Below are positions 44,331-56,040 of a stretch of DNA of 64,000 bases, piece after piece; position 1 is the first letter of the stretch; every line of letters starts with the position of its first letter. The notes beneath the pieces were generated by a model. It ran no database searches. It was not told the DNA's origin and saw only the letters and a program-made list of their open reading frames with translations. The stretch comes from Ischnura elegans (taxonomy: Eukaryota; Arthropoda; Insecta; Odonata; Coenagrionidae): assembly GCF_921293095.1 (NCBI RefSeq), contig NC_060251.1, forward strand, positions 87,468,566 to 87,532,565. The letters run 5' to 3'. A program made the translations under genes and the position numbers.

Positions 44331-45290
44331 CAGGGCCGGATTTACCGTAAGGCAAAATAGGCACGTGCCTAGGGGCGTCGCACAGAGTCCTCCATATAAA
44401 GACTACTAACTACATGTACGTGATTAGTGTTGAGAGAGCAACCTAGAGGACTGGGCGTCGCAGTCCAAGGGGCGCCTTCTGTTAGGCAACCGGCAATGAT
44501 CTGTACTGGAGGTGATTGGAGGCGCCTCGAAGTGCACCGCCGTCAGCAGGCTTATCATGTGGGTTTCGTCTGCCTGCAAGTGTCCACTTTGCTAGGCCTT
44601 TAAATGTGCTATGTTAGGATTATAACAGAACTTGAACTGTGATGCCATAATTAATGAATTTTTCGAAAAAAAGACAGGAAGGAAACGTTTGAAGTAGTTC
44701 TCGTTGTGCTAGAGGCAGGCCCCGTTATGTCTTCATTCATGTTTTTTAATCTACACTTTAATTTTTCTAGAGGATATTGCAGGAAGATATGCAGTTGGCC
44801 GCATTTGTATTTTTGGGGCTTTGTTCTAATGAAAATGTAGTTGGTACCACTGCTCTCCATGCGGTTTAAAATTAGTTAATTTGTACTATATTTCGTGCTA
44901 CCGCAGTTCATTAAGTTACAGCAGTACGCAATGTTTTTATTTTTGAAGTTACTCTTCTTTTTTGCTGTATGAATTGCAGCTAGACATTATTTTTGGAAAG
45001 GGTGTTCATAAAGTGTTTCAATTGCATAAAAGAAAAAAAGTTGAAGTGTTTCATATAGTTTTATTCCGAGCTGTTTTTTTATATAGAATTGCCTATGTTT
45101 TCCCTGCGTAAAAATTCAAGCATAAACTTATGCTGTCAGCCATATATCTGTTTATTCCTTTTTTCCGAACCTTACCTCATGCCAGTGGCTATGCCTTATC
45201 AAAAAAATCGGGGATGGGAGTCGGGGGGGCTTAAGTGAGGGGCTCAATGGAGAGGTGCCCATAGCGTAACTTTAGGTAAATTCGGCACTG
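44331..45290. mobile_element. Longer hAT-like element with CAGGGCCGGATTTACC ends
   Basis: Left CAGGGCCGGATTTACCGTAA is inverted at the right end (AGGTAAATTCGGCACTG). Flanks ACGGATAA and GCGAATAC match at five of eight bases. At 960 bp it has no transposase frame; old and non-autonomous. Confidence 0.6.
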
Positions 45291-45803
45291 GCGAATACGC
45301 TTCGGCAGAAAGGCAAGACTGACAGCATTCTAGAATTTTTTTATGATTCTCGAGCAGTTTCATCACAACGTCACGAAGAAATTATTTTGAGAAGAGATAT
45401 AAAAATCATAGCAAACTTGGCTTAAAATTTTCTTCACTGGATGAACGGCGACAAGGAATGGATTAAAACATAACCTGGCGTAATCAACGATTGTAATGCG
45501 TTTTGGCAAAGAAAAACGGGCATGCCAACAGAATACCGATGTGTCCAGCATCTATGAAGGCATCATGAATGCATTATCATCTGAGATTGCTATTGTGACC
45601 TCGGTTCACTGCCGACTGCCCCATTTTTCCTCGTGGTGACTAGTTAGCCCCACATAAGTTCCATAGTCATGAGCCGTCCCTCACTCCAATGTTTGTCGTT
45701 AGAGCAGCTTGGCGGTTGGTGTAATATGCAATCCTCCGCCTTAATACCGGGCAAGACACCAGTCAAAATGGGGCCTAAGATATCTGAGGGAAAATGGGCC
45801 CAA

Positions 45804-45927
45804 TATATAAAAAGCGGCGTTGTCCCGCGAGCACTGGGTATTCTTGTTTCGGTGAGGCTCTCGTCGAGTGCTCGGGAGACGGATCCACGGCACCTTCTTG
45901 AAGACCACCGCTACCTCCGCAGCCAAG
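45804..45927 (+). promoter_or_regulatory. Candidate TATA promoter and first exon ending in a splice donor
   Basis: TATATAAAAAG at 45804-45814 lies in a GC-richer segment, followed by about 95 bases of CpG-containing sequence that ends GCAGCCAAG/GTAATG at 45927. An open frame from ATG 45669 crosses the region but starts upstream of the TATA box, so it may not be used. No downstream exon was found on this strand. Confidence 0.3.
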
Positions 45928-45961
45928 GTAATGACGTACCCAAAATTCCAACCTTCCCTTA

Positions 45962-46240
45962 CAGGTGCTTACCCAGGATCAAAATTAGGAGGGGGGGGGG
46001 GGGCAAGCCATGGTCGTTCAAGTTGTAACATTTTAGCATAGAAAAGTTTAATGAAATCAATTTTTTAAGAAAATTATGACAGCGATTCACTAGTTTTTAA
46101 AATTATTCGCTTGAAAAAATAATTATTTTTATTTTAGTTCCATATATTTTAATAATATCATTTGTCTTCAAAAGAAACTTTGTTCAAAACTTTCGCTTCG
46201 AGGGGGGCAAGCAGCTGCCCCCCCACTGGGTACGCCCATG
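45962..46240. mobile_element. hAT-type MITE, duplication TTCCCTTA
   Basis: Ends CAGGTGCTTACCCAGGAT and GGGTACGCCCATG; exact TTCCCTTA at 45954-45961 and 46241-46248. Sister of 32040-32342. Confidence 0.88.
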
Positions 46241-46249
46241 TTCCCTTAG

Positions 46250-46530
46250 ACATCCATTAATTACGTCAAGCGTTTAGGGTGGGAGGGGGTCAAGCCGATT
46301 CTCACCCAATCTCACGTGGGTGAAAGAGAGGTTCCTGGCAAGTATCACGTAATTTTTTTTTCCTAAGAAGCAGCGTAAAATTGCGAGAAAACTGGGTTGA
46401 ATTGAGCAGAACGTATGTACGATGAGAATCCATTTTGATCAATCTCACGTGAGATTATAGGGAAGGGGTCGAGCCAAATCTCACGATATCTCACTGAGGG
46501 GGTGGGTCCAAAAATCGCCAAAATCACCTA
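46250..46530. mobile_element. Copy of the ATTAATTACGTGAGGCG element
   Basis: CATCCATTAATTACGTCAAGCG at the left and an AATCGCC..TCACC right end resemble 19,165-19,860; the AATCTCACGTGAGATT palindrome lies inside. Confidence 0.5.
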
Positions 46531-46534
46531 AGGT

Positions 46535-47202
46535 AATAGGGTAGTTTCCTTCATCAAAGAAAACGAAATGCATTGATTGCGATTCGTTACCCACCATTAG
46601 TGTATTCATAATATACAAATTCTTTCGTTTTAGAAATGCCGGTTTAGACGAATGGCAATGGTCCATTTTTATCCTCATTTGAAAAGGGCCAGATTGGCGC
46701 CCGTGCGATGCCACTCCACGTGACGTCACAGGGACCTAGTTTCTATACGAGTAGATAGGAGTTTTACATTTTCTGAGATTACTAATGCATGCATGAGGTA
46801 CAGAGCTCATGGAAACGTCTCTTAATAATCACACATTAAAAATACCCAAGTTCGGAAAGTTTCCTTCGTTTGATAGGGGAATAATAATCCTTATTTAAGC
46901 CAAGCGCCACCTGCTAGTAGGGTACTGAGCTACCTGCTAACAGCCTGCGTCGTATCAGCGCTCAAGCCTAGCCCCAAGGTCACCTCACACGCCGACAGCT
47001 GGAACCAGAAATACGTCACACGGACTTTTCCCATCATTCCTACTTAGCCGTCGCGTTTTCGCGCGCTTGAAATTTTTCACTTTTCGTTTAATCGCGGAAA
47101 ATAGATATTGTCATTCGAAAATCTAAGAGCGTGAAATGCGCACTCCAGGTGTAATAAACTTTCGATTTAGGCAATAGAAAAATAATAGGAAACGACCCTA
47201 TT
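46535..47202 (+). repeat. About 650-bp interspersed repeat, copy 3 of 3
   Basis: Begins AATAGGGTAGTTTCC and ends GGAAACGACCCTATT; 668 bp, same orientation as the copies at 9018 and 28377. Confidence 0.8.
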
Positions 47203-47339
47203 AATGAACGTCCCCTTATCTCTGGTCCCGAGTCTGGTTACCTTTCTTAAGCAGGTCTCAAGGAGGATTGTTATTACATTATATTTGTTTTTAATCGGTT
47301 TTTCTTTCTACCCCTAAGCTTTATCGCACTACTCGGGCC

Positions 47340-47800
47340 TGTACACATGTTTCAGTCGTTTATAGATATCAAGTATATAACGGTCACGCGAACATAGTTA
47401 TTGAACGGGATTTCAATGGGATTCCAACAATACCTTTTATTTCGTAAGTCTTTCAAGCAAAATTGCTGCATAAAGCTGCAAATACCCCTCGCGCGCATAC
47501 CGATTGTTGACGGCCGGTAAAGAACGCTAATTTTTTTTACCATTAGAGCGCTACTTGCACACACGTCGGTTTTGAACCGGTCAAAAGATGACTTGCTTGG
47601 TTGTTGTGCCGGCGCCGGTATCCACAGTGGCAATGCCCGGCAGGCTTTTCATCGGTGCCGGCGCATGGTCGGTCAGTGTGCAAGCTCCCATACCCTCTCA
47701 CTGTTCACGATTGGAATGTGCACGGCTGATACGATGCACGGCCAGCCGTCCAAAATCGGTGGTAATGGAAGGGACCCTAAATAATATCGACTTACATTAT
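47340..47800. other. GC-richer patch, unassigned
   Basis: CpG-containing sequence with repeated GCCGG blocks. A plus-strand frame from 47,588 is open for 104 codons but does not resemble any family known to me. Could be regulatory DNA or a decayed element. Confidence 0.25.
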
Positions 47801-48435
47801 TGCACTAAAATAAATTCAACTAGACAATCAGGAAAATTATGGAGGAATTTAAAAATACGTAATCCAAAGGTATTATTTTTTTGGAGTTCCTTTAATAACT
47901 AAAGTAATCGATGAGGTGTATAGTGGGATAAATTCGTGAAATGCTTGTTAAATCCTAATTTTGAGGAAAAATTTGTGAAAAGTGTGCGGAATGTTTCCGA
48001 TGTCTGCGAAAGGCGTGCCGTTATAAATTTCTGAAAGTTTGGGAAAAGCTTGCGCTCTTTCGAAAATTTCATACGCTATGTCAGGGAAATATTTGTGTGA
48101 CAACCAATGACGGGAATGAAAACTTTTTTGAAATGCGTGAATTAAGTGTTCTGAATGAGGAGTATGTGAAATCAACGACACTGAAAATGAGAAAAAAATA
48201 ACGAATTTTGTAGTATATTGAGGAGCCAAAGTTTTATTTCTGAGTAATTTTTTAATGCTGCTTCGCTTATTCTTAACAGACTTCGGGTTGAAGCGCTTAT
48301 AAAAGAGCGATACTCATGAAGATTCATTATCTGATCAATAGCTAATTTCGTCCGTTGTCTCATTATCGTTTTCTAATTCATTTATAATTAAGTCAAATTT
48401 CAGTTTTTTCCTTATCTTGACAACGTTTAATTCAT

Positions 48436-48693
48436 GTTAAAATAGTTCTTGGAGTGTAGGTCAATGTATGTGATGCAAAAAAGTTTTAGCTAACGTTTCT
48501 GTTTATTTTAAACCATCCTCAGGGCTTAACTTTGTACATATTTATTGATTTTTTGATAAATATAAATAATAATATGAATATCAATAAATACGTACAAAGT
48601 TAAGCCCTGAGGATGGTTTAAATAAATAGAAACGTTGGCTAAAACCTTTTTTGCATAACATACATTGAACTACACTCCAAGAACTATTTTAAC
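48436..48693. mobile_element. Foldback element with about 105-bp terminal inverted repeats
   Basis: Left arm 48436-48541 and right arm 48593-48693 are inverted copies with few differences and only about 50 bp between them. Each contains CTGAGGATGGTTT and a GAAACGTT block, a layout shared with 1292-1927 and 11382-11827. Confidence 0.75.
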
Positions 48694-48809
48694 GTCAAAT
48701 TTCATTTTATATAAAGTACTAATGCCTTTTATGGTAAGCAAATTCATTACCTATAGCAAACGCTTTGTAAAATATTTGTTTAAGGTTTTATTCACCTTTA
48801 TATTAAGGA

Positions 48810-48985
48810 TGGAATTCTTCATGAAAAAAAATTTGGCTTTGCCGGATTTTGAACCCGGATCTTCCGACTGCCTGGCAGGTATGCCACCAGTGACATCACC
48901 AAGGTGCCATCTTCAAAGGCGAATCTCAGACTGCGCATAACTGCGTAAAAAGTCGCTTGTTTCATGCAGTGCTTTGTTATTGAAG
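48810..48985 (-). repeat. tRNA-derived SINE (same family as the 12.3-kb palindrome)
   Basis: On the minus strand GATCCGGGTTCAAAATCCGG is the B-box region, preceded by CACTGGTGGCATACCTGCC and followed by a T-rich body. The flank CTGCGTAAAAAGTCGCTTG also matches the right flank of the 12.3-kb copy, so it belongs to the element. Confidence 0.6.
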
Positions 48986-49016
48986 TTTGCTTAAAACATA
49001 AGACTACTTCCGCGGT

Positions 49017-49309
49017 CAGGGGCGCAGCTAGGAATTAAGGCTGAAGGGGGGGGGGGGGGGTTGCAACTAATACCGGGGTGTGGGGGCATAGAATACCCAC
49101 CAGGATGAGCGGTAGGTGCAAGATTAATAAATTGCAGAATTTTAAGATATATGGTTCAAAATGGTGTGTTTTTACGGCTTTCTGAGGGATATTTCATTAA
49201 TCCTTACAGTATTCTATTAGTAATATAAATCCAATTCAGTAAAATGGATTAAACTTAAAAAATTCTTTGAACTCTGGGGGGGGGGGGTCGTTGTAAGTCG
49301 GCATCCCTG
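49017..49309. mobile_element. Chimeric MITE: left end of one hAT family, right end of another
   Basis: The left part CAGGGGCGCAGCTAGG and about 230 bp follow the family at 39319. After a poly-G tract the last bases (GTAAGTCGGCATCCCTG) are the right end of the family at 18305. The 8-bp flanks do not match. Confidence 0.7.
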
Positions 49310-50053
49310 GTCATCCTGCCGGGTAAGCAAACCTCTTGACACGATCAAAGGGGAATCATAATTCTTAGGAATCTGCACTTCACTATTAATCTTCTCAGTG
49401 CAAATATTTTTACTGGGGAGTGCGTCACTCAACGTTTTTGGTCTTCGCACGTATGGACACAAAAAATGATCAATGTTGTGGAGTGGGGTATAAGCTGATC
49501 CCGTGCGCGGTATACGGAAACAGTTTTTTTCCATTGTTTGCTGTTATCTTACATGCGTATACCTAACCTATGCGTACGCCTATCATCAAATCTATTAGTT
49601 CCTTCACCTAAAAATCCTGCCATGTGACTATGAATTCCAACTTCCAAGATTCCCACTTCTCTCGGTACTTCTCCATCCTTCCCGATCAACGTCGGCTGGC
49701 CTACCATTGGTTAATATTTGTCATATATTTGCCCTTTTCATCCCAATGAATGTAAATTTTGAGCATACCCATCACTCTTGGTAATTTTTATTTCGTCTCA
49801 CGCCTTCATGTACCGAATCACGTTACCCTCTTGGTTTTTCGCCGAAGTTTTACCCCCTGCAAGTCCTTCTACTCTACCTCCCTGTCATTTTTTCGCTTCT
49901 TATTCTTCTCTATTTTCCCGACTTATTCCCCTGAGATCCACAAATTAAATAATCCTCCTCAGTCAAATGAATCCTATTATGTTCTCGATTTTTTTTATCT
50001 CCGCTTTTTCATGTTTTGGTTTCTTCACCCATTTCTTCACATAATACCCTATC

Positions 50054-50357
50054 CAGTGGCGCAGCGAGGGGGGGGGGGATTTGGGGGATAACCCCCCCCC
50101 CCAGAGCTCAGAGAAACTTTTAAGTTTAATCCTTTTTACTTCATTTTATTAATATACTTATAGAAGAGTGTAAGGATTAATAAAATATCCCTCAAAAAGC
50201 CGCAAAACTAACAATTTTGAACCATTTATCTTAAAAAATTCCTGTGGGAGGCCCCCGGCACCTCCCGCTTATCCTGGCGGGTATACCACACACCCCAGAT
50301 CTGGTTGCGCCTAAACCCCCCCCCCCCCCCTAGCCTTAATTCCTAGCTGCGCCCCTA
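50054..50357. mobile_element. hAT-type MITE, inverted copy of the 39319 family
   Basis: Starts CAGTGGCGCAGCGAGG and ends CCTAGCTGCGCCCCTA; flanks ACCCTATC and ATCCCATC match at six of eight. Confidence 0.7.
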
Positions 50358-50399
50358 ATCCCATCATCTCATCCTATTTAACCCATTCAAATGATTCTA

Positions 50400-51780
50400 T
50401 ATTTATTCTACAATATCTGCGTGCATCCCGGTGTCATATGTGTTCGCTGATCAATAATTGCCTATTCTCAATTCAGTGCAGAGTATTTTCTCCGAGATAC
50501 ACGCAGAATAGTAGTGTGGCTTGCTCGTTTTGATGGTAAATAGCAACTTTTTATTATGCGGAATAAAGGGTGGGACATTCTTCAGCACCAACTCATGTCA
50601 GGAATCCGTGGGTACGAAGAGCCTATAATTTTAGTTTTGTAAGTCATCTAGTGTAACTCCCCTGGACATGATATCACCAATAGAATAAATAAATGTTTAT
50701 TATTTGTCAAAATATTTAATTATCATTCTTTTACATCATATAAAAATCACACCATTCACTCATATACAAAAACACACAACTATACACTTTTTTGAATTAA
50801 ATTCATTTAAATTAACTGCCACACCGCTAACTTCGAATGTGCACAATTCTTGGACTAAGGTAGATTACAACGAACAAGTATTTTGGAGTATTATTCTTTG
50901 ATTTCATTGCTTAGACGACAAGAATTTTCTCCTTTGTGCACGACCGCGATGTTAGTGGATGGATTCATAAATACGGGATATAGGTATCATTTTTATTGAA
51001 ATATAAAGTTTTCTTTTCTTGATATGGAGATTGGTTAATTGGGATGTATTTATAAGGTATTGTTAAGGAGGGTGTTGCTGAAGTTAGGCTGCGTTGAGCA
51101 CCTTTTCTATGCAACGTAATAGTCCTAGCTTTATCACTGCATACACCACTTTGAATGTCATAGTATTCTGTTCGCCAAAAATGATGCTTTAAAATGGAAA
51201 TGTTTGGAAACATCATGTCCTAAGGAATGCTGCATCTAGGAGAAGTTTTGAGTTATTTTTGGCAAAAAATGGCGAAGCAATTTCATTCAAAAATACAAGA
51301 ATCAACTCCATAAAATACAAAAGGCATAATTGAGTTATTTAAAAATATACTGTTCATTTTTTGTCAATTTTCCCCGGTAAATTTCCGGAAGCAGCTCGGC
51401 TGTCATTTTGAAGGCTCTTCGAATGCTGTGAATATCTGTGCACAGTGAGATCCGATGGTAATTGCTTAAGATGGCTGGGTGCATCCGTTGGGGAATTTAT
51501 TGACTGGAGGGATCATTTTTCGGCACCAAAATGGTGCCTCAAGTCTTGATGAATAGAGACTACTCATCAGGCACTATATCACAGTTCAGAACAGTTCTTT
51601 TCCGGAACTGTTCCTCAATTAACTAGAACTAAAACGAAGAGTGAATCAAGGGAGCAGTTCGGTGTGCACCTCTTTATACATATGCATCTTTTTTCTTAAA
51701 AAAAAGCCGTTTGTGATGTGCGATGCACACTGAAATGGCGTCAATTGCCAAGCTGATGCTGCAACATGATCACAAGATCA
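50400..51780. other. Intergenic, nothing recognised
   Basis: AT-rich; short frames only, no supported gene or repeat border. Confidence 0.3.
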
Positions 51781-52480
51781 CGGGCAATAGCTCATCAATG
51801 GGTCTCTTCACTCACGTCTATCGGAACACACCTTCCTACAGTGCATGGTGACCTCTCCTGAGTGTACAGGCGCACTAAGGAGCGGTGGTCTGGACCGCTG
51901 ATCAGGAATCAGTGAAAGTTTGTCGTCACTTCCGAAAGTTCGGTTTCGCCTGTCCACTCGAAATTGTTTTTCACATTCGGTCGTCGTCAAGGGAACGGCA
52001 GCAGCAATTTGTCCCTCTTACGTCGCGGCGCAATAACAAACTCTTTGTCAGTGGTACTCTTTAACCTCTCTGTCGCGACCCGTAGTAGTAGCGTCTCCTT
52101 GCCTTATCGCTTTGGTTGTCGGAGGGCCACCGGCGTCTGTTTCTGAAATGGCTGCGACGCTTTGGGAGAGAGGGCATCGGCGATCGCCAACCACCAGGTG
52201 GCGGGGCAATCCGTGCCACCAGGTCGGATTGGGTGGCCGAGGGGTTATCGGGTCGCGAACGAGTTAGGTTAAGAGCCGCTGTCATGAAAGAGGAATGGAA
52301 AATGTTAAGGCCTCGGAAGAATAAATCGGAGCGCGGCAAGTGCTGCAAGCATGTTGAGAGTGGTGTGGTAAAAGTTGGTGACGTGTGCCGCTCCGTTACT
52401 TCCGACGCGATCTCGCGAATCGCGTTTTCCTACTCCTTCACCAGTGATTCCTACATTAAGAGACAGAGAGCAAGTGAGAA
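51780..52480. promoter_or_regulatory. CpG-rich region, candidate promoter or first exon
   Basis: About 700 bp clearly richer in GC and CpG than its surroundings, open in several frames on both strands (plus strand 52,116-52,538; minus strand 52,061-52,348), as expected for GC-rich DNA. CACCAG/GTGGCG and CACCAG/GTCGGA could act as donors on the plus strand. No protein family recognised. Confidence 0.25.
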
Positions 52481-52699
52481 GATGTTTCCATTCAATGAAA
52501 AAACACAGACAGTGCATAAAGATCATGCTTCAAGATGAATACTCTTACCATAGGTTTGCTCGAAAAGTAAAGTCTCATTCACGAATTGAATGTGGAAGCA
52601 AAGGATTTGTGCAAGTAAAAAAAGTTTTTTTTTTCAAAGATTCAGTCCCACGGACCAACATAAAGAATGTGTTTTTAGGCAAGTAAACATTAATTTTGA

Positions 52700-53700
52700 C
52701 TTTGAAAAATCAGTGATACGATATTGAAAGAGAAAGTGATTTTTATATTTTTTGAAGTCTGAAATATGTAGGCTTTAGTAAGAATTGATTGCTTTAGATC
52801 GACAGATTCCTGAATAGAAAACACAGAGAATAGATTTACCTTCTATTTGAACATTAGGCAGGGAAATAATGCATCCAGTTTTATATATTTCCCGTAATCA
52901 TTATTGCCATTTTTTGCAATGCGTCATGCAGCGCATTATTCATGCACCGTTTTTTAGTGAATTAGTTAGTATGTTAAGCAATTGATATCATTCTCGAGAC
53001 TTTGGAAATATGAAATTCCCCTCTAGTAATATAGTTTAATGTGCCACATTTTGGTTCAGATTAAGCGTTATTTACCGGAAAGGAAACGATTTTGTTAAAC
53101 ACACATGAAATATACACATTTTAAACCAGAGAAAAGACTTGACAAGATTTGATGAAAAAGGTATAGTGAGCCTTGTTAATAGTCACATGGGTTAGCACTC
53201 AAACGGTAATCATGATCATCGCAACTAAGCCGATGGCATCCCCATTTCCGTATAGCGGGAGGATAAAGCATTGAACATAACACTTCCACCATTTGGAGTT
53301 ACAAGCACTAGTACTAATAGGCAAAGCAGAAAATCAAGCGCGTATTTGATTTGTTTGGGATTGGAAGTGGTTTCTTTAATGTTTTTAATTACATATTGTC
53401 TCAATTGGATCAATGTTAGAGTAAAAGTGTTAGAATTTGTCCTTTTAATTCCTTAATATGTAGTATAATCATCAAGTTTCGCGTAGTTTTTTTGCAGTAA
53501 TCAGTAGTAAAACAGTCTGAAACTTTACAGATAATATTAAAATTTGTTTAGAATTCTCAGGGAAGATACTTTTTTTTAAGGTCATGCTTGTTAAACCAAC
53601 AAATTCCTTTTGCTATGTTATGATTTAAAAGTGCCACATATAACGGAGTTGCATTCTCATTTGTGCTAAGAATATGCTGCGGATTATTTATTCGAGAAAT
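52700..53700. other. Intergenic, nothing recognised
   Basis: AT-rich; no supported feature. Confidence 0.3.
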
Positions 53701-53710
53701 TAACCACGAT

Positions 53711-53974
53711 CAGTGGCGGATACAGATGGGGGGCGCAGGGGGCGCGCGCCCCCCCCCTTGCGGGTCCGCCCGTATTGCCGAACATTGCAAAACCACAATT
53801 GCAACTTTTTCATATCATAAGGTGGCATTATCTTTTACATGTTTACAATCATTTTAAATAAAATTTTCTTATACTTTGGCTGTGACTTGACTGTGATCTT
53901 TTATTACGATAAAAGTAAAGACAACTCAAGATATGTTGCGCCCCCCCCTTGAGTTTTTTCTGTATCCGCCCCTG
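53711..53974. mobile_element. hAT-type MITE, duplication ACCACGAT
   Basis: Ends CAGTGGCGGATACAG and, inverted, CAGGGGCGGATACAG (14 of 15 match); exact ACCACGAT at 53703-53710 and 53975-53982. G and C runs lie just inside. Confidence 0.93.
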
Positions 53975-53989
53975 ACCACGATCAACACT

Positions 53990-55640
53990 GTTAGTAATTT
54001 GTGCTGATTCAAAAGCTATTTAGGCATACATTATTCTCTGCTTGCTCAAGCTAGTTATTGAAATTCTTAAATTTGAGTAGAACATAATTTGACATTGATA
54101 ATCTTTATCTGACATAAGGTTAGCAGACGTTTCCGAATGATCAGAAAATGCACACCTATGGTAGAGCTTCTTGTTGCACGAGTCACTTATTTTTTTAACA
54201 AATATTCATGGTTAAAGTATTATTATATTATTATTAAAGCGTCAGTCGAGTTTGATTAAGTCATTAGTCAAAATATTTTATGTCGTCGTGGTGGCGGTGA
54301 TAGAAAATCACGCGCTTTGGAGGCTGCATTTGTTAGAGATTTTGTTAGCATTTGCACTTAAAAGTCATGCTCGGGGATGGATTTCAATGATAATGCTCGT
54401 TACATCAACATTTTGAGGACTAAATTTAAGTATAAGAACTAAATAAATGGTAAATGTTATTTTTGTTACTGCTAAAATTACTCATTGTTTTCACCCATAA
54501 AAAACAAAACTATAAATACTGCACTGAGATGAAAGGCATTATATGCAGACTTAAAGGAGTTTATTTTCAGAAAGTTTTTCCCTTCGGAGCATAGATTGGA
54601 AGCGTAACGTTTGTAAATATTTAAATTCATATAAATGTACGAATGAATAAAATAATGAAGAAATTGTATAATTTTTTTCGTGTTTCTTGGCTGTTCCAAT
54701 TATGCTTTTTGTTTAAAGTTGTCTGCTCCATTGATATTCTAAAAGTATCCTTAAAAAATTTTTTTTCTCAGAATCTTCAGGTCATTTGTGATGTGAGGAT
54801 AATGGGAAGATTTCTAGTGAAACCGTAGTGATAAAGTACCCAGTTACGTTGAGAAAACACGGAAAACTAAGATTTTGTTCTATCCATCGTGGAAGTCTTC
54901 ATCAATTCGCTTCCATAATGATCATGCCCAGCTTTTTGAATGTTTACTTGAGGTTTACGACTCGTTATATTGGTTTTAAGCGACAAATTATGATTATTTT
55001 GCTGTGAATTCATATGATTAGTAGCAAAATTATAGAATCAAAACCTACTCCGCTAGGAATTAATCAATTACTGCGTAATTGTCAGGATGAGATTCAAATG
55101 GCATCGTCGATTAATGTCCTTGGGGTGCCTCAAAGTGATAAGATTTGGAAATTAAACGTTCCATCTCGAGAAATAATCTATCATTAGCTTAAAATCGACA
55201 ATTAGGTTACCCTTAGCTAATAATGATAATATCCCACTCCTACCGCTGTGGACTTTCCATCAAAAAGAATACGAAATACGAGTGATCCACGGAACATGTA
55301 CGACATTGCTTAATAACACTAATTACGAATTGAAAATAGGAATTCAAACAAGCGAATTCCGTTATGTTAATTTTATTTAAAGATTCACTTTTGGCTATTT
55401 GCCTACTTTTTAGGTACGCATTTAAAATATCATTTAGTCACATAAATCCAGAAACATCTTATCATAAAGTGTTAGTATCACCCTACACCATTGAAATAAA
55501 TAATTAAATCTAATTTGTACATCTTTGTTACTCTTGGTTCTTCCCCGTCGAAGTTACTTAACGTTCAAAGTACTTTTACACTTTGTGTACATACGCACTC
55601 TTGTCATATAATACATATGTACACAGATTATGGATAGCAT
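53990..55640. other. Intergenic, nothing recognised apart from a possible MMP poly(A) signal
   Basis: AT-rich. TTTATT at 55372-55377 reads AATAAA on the minus strand, about 665 bases past the metalloproteinase stop, and could be its polyadenylation signal. Confidence 0.3.
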
Positions 55641-56040
55641 TACCAAATTAGTCGAGTACAAAAGAAAAGAAATTCCGGCTAACATCAATGTGTAGCTCCA
55701 TAAGGTCTACAATCACAACAATAAAGCATTTATGACAAAAACTAACACTAGAGGAAGAATTGATATGTACATGGAAACCCAGTAGGCATTTGGTACAGGA
55801 GGGGTTTAAACAATTTTCTACGGGCGTTAGCAACAAGCGCTTCAATATTTCCTTCACATGAATGGGAACAAGTCGAAACATTCTTCACTGCAGATAACTT
55901 AACCAATGATTTTCATGCAGGTAAGGACGAATACAACTAAAGGAAGCGTATTTTGGCTCCAAAATGTTAACGTAACGAGTTTTTTTTAGCATTGCACTCC
56001 TTCCCCAATATATTTTTAAGCATTGGAAGCAAGGAATTTT

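Noticed and set aside
52116-52538. Plus-strand 140-codon open frame in the CpG-rich region
   Set aside because: No ATG at its start, frames are open on both strands because of GC content, and no family is recognisable; kept only as a candidate promoter or first exon.
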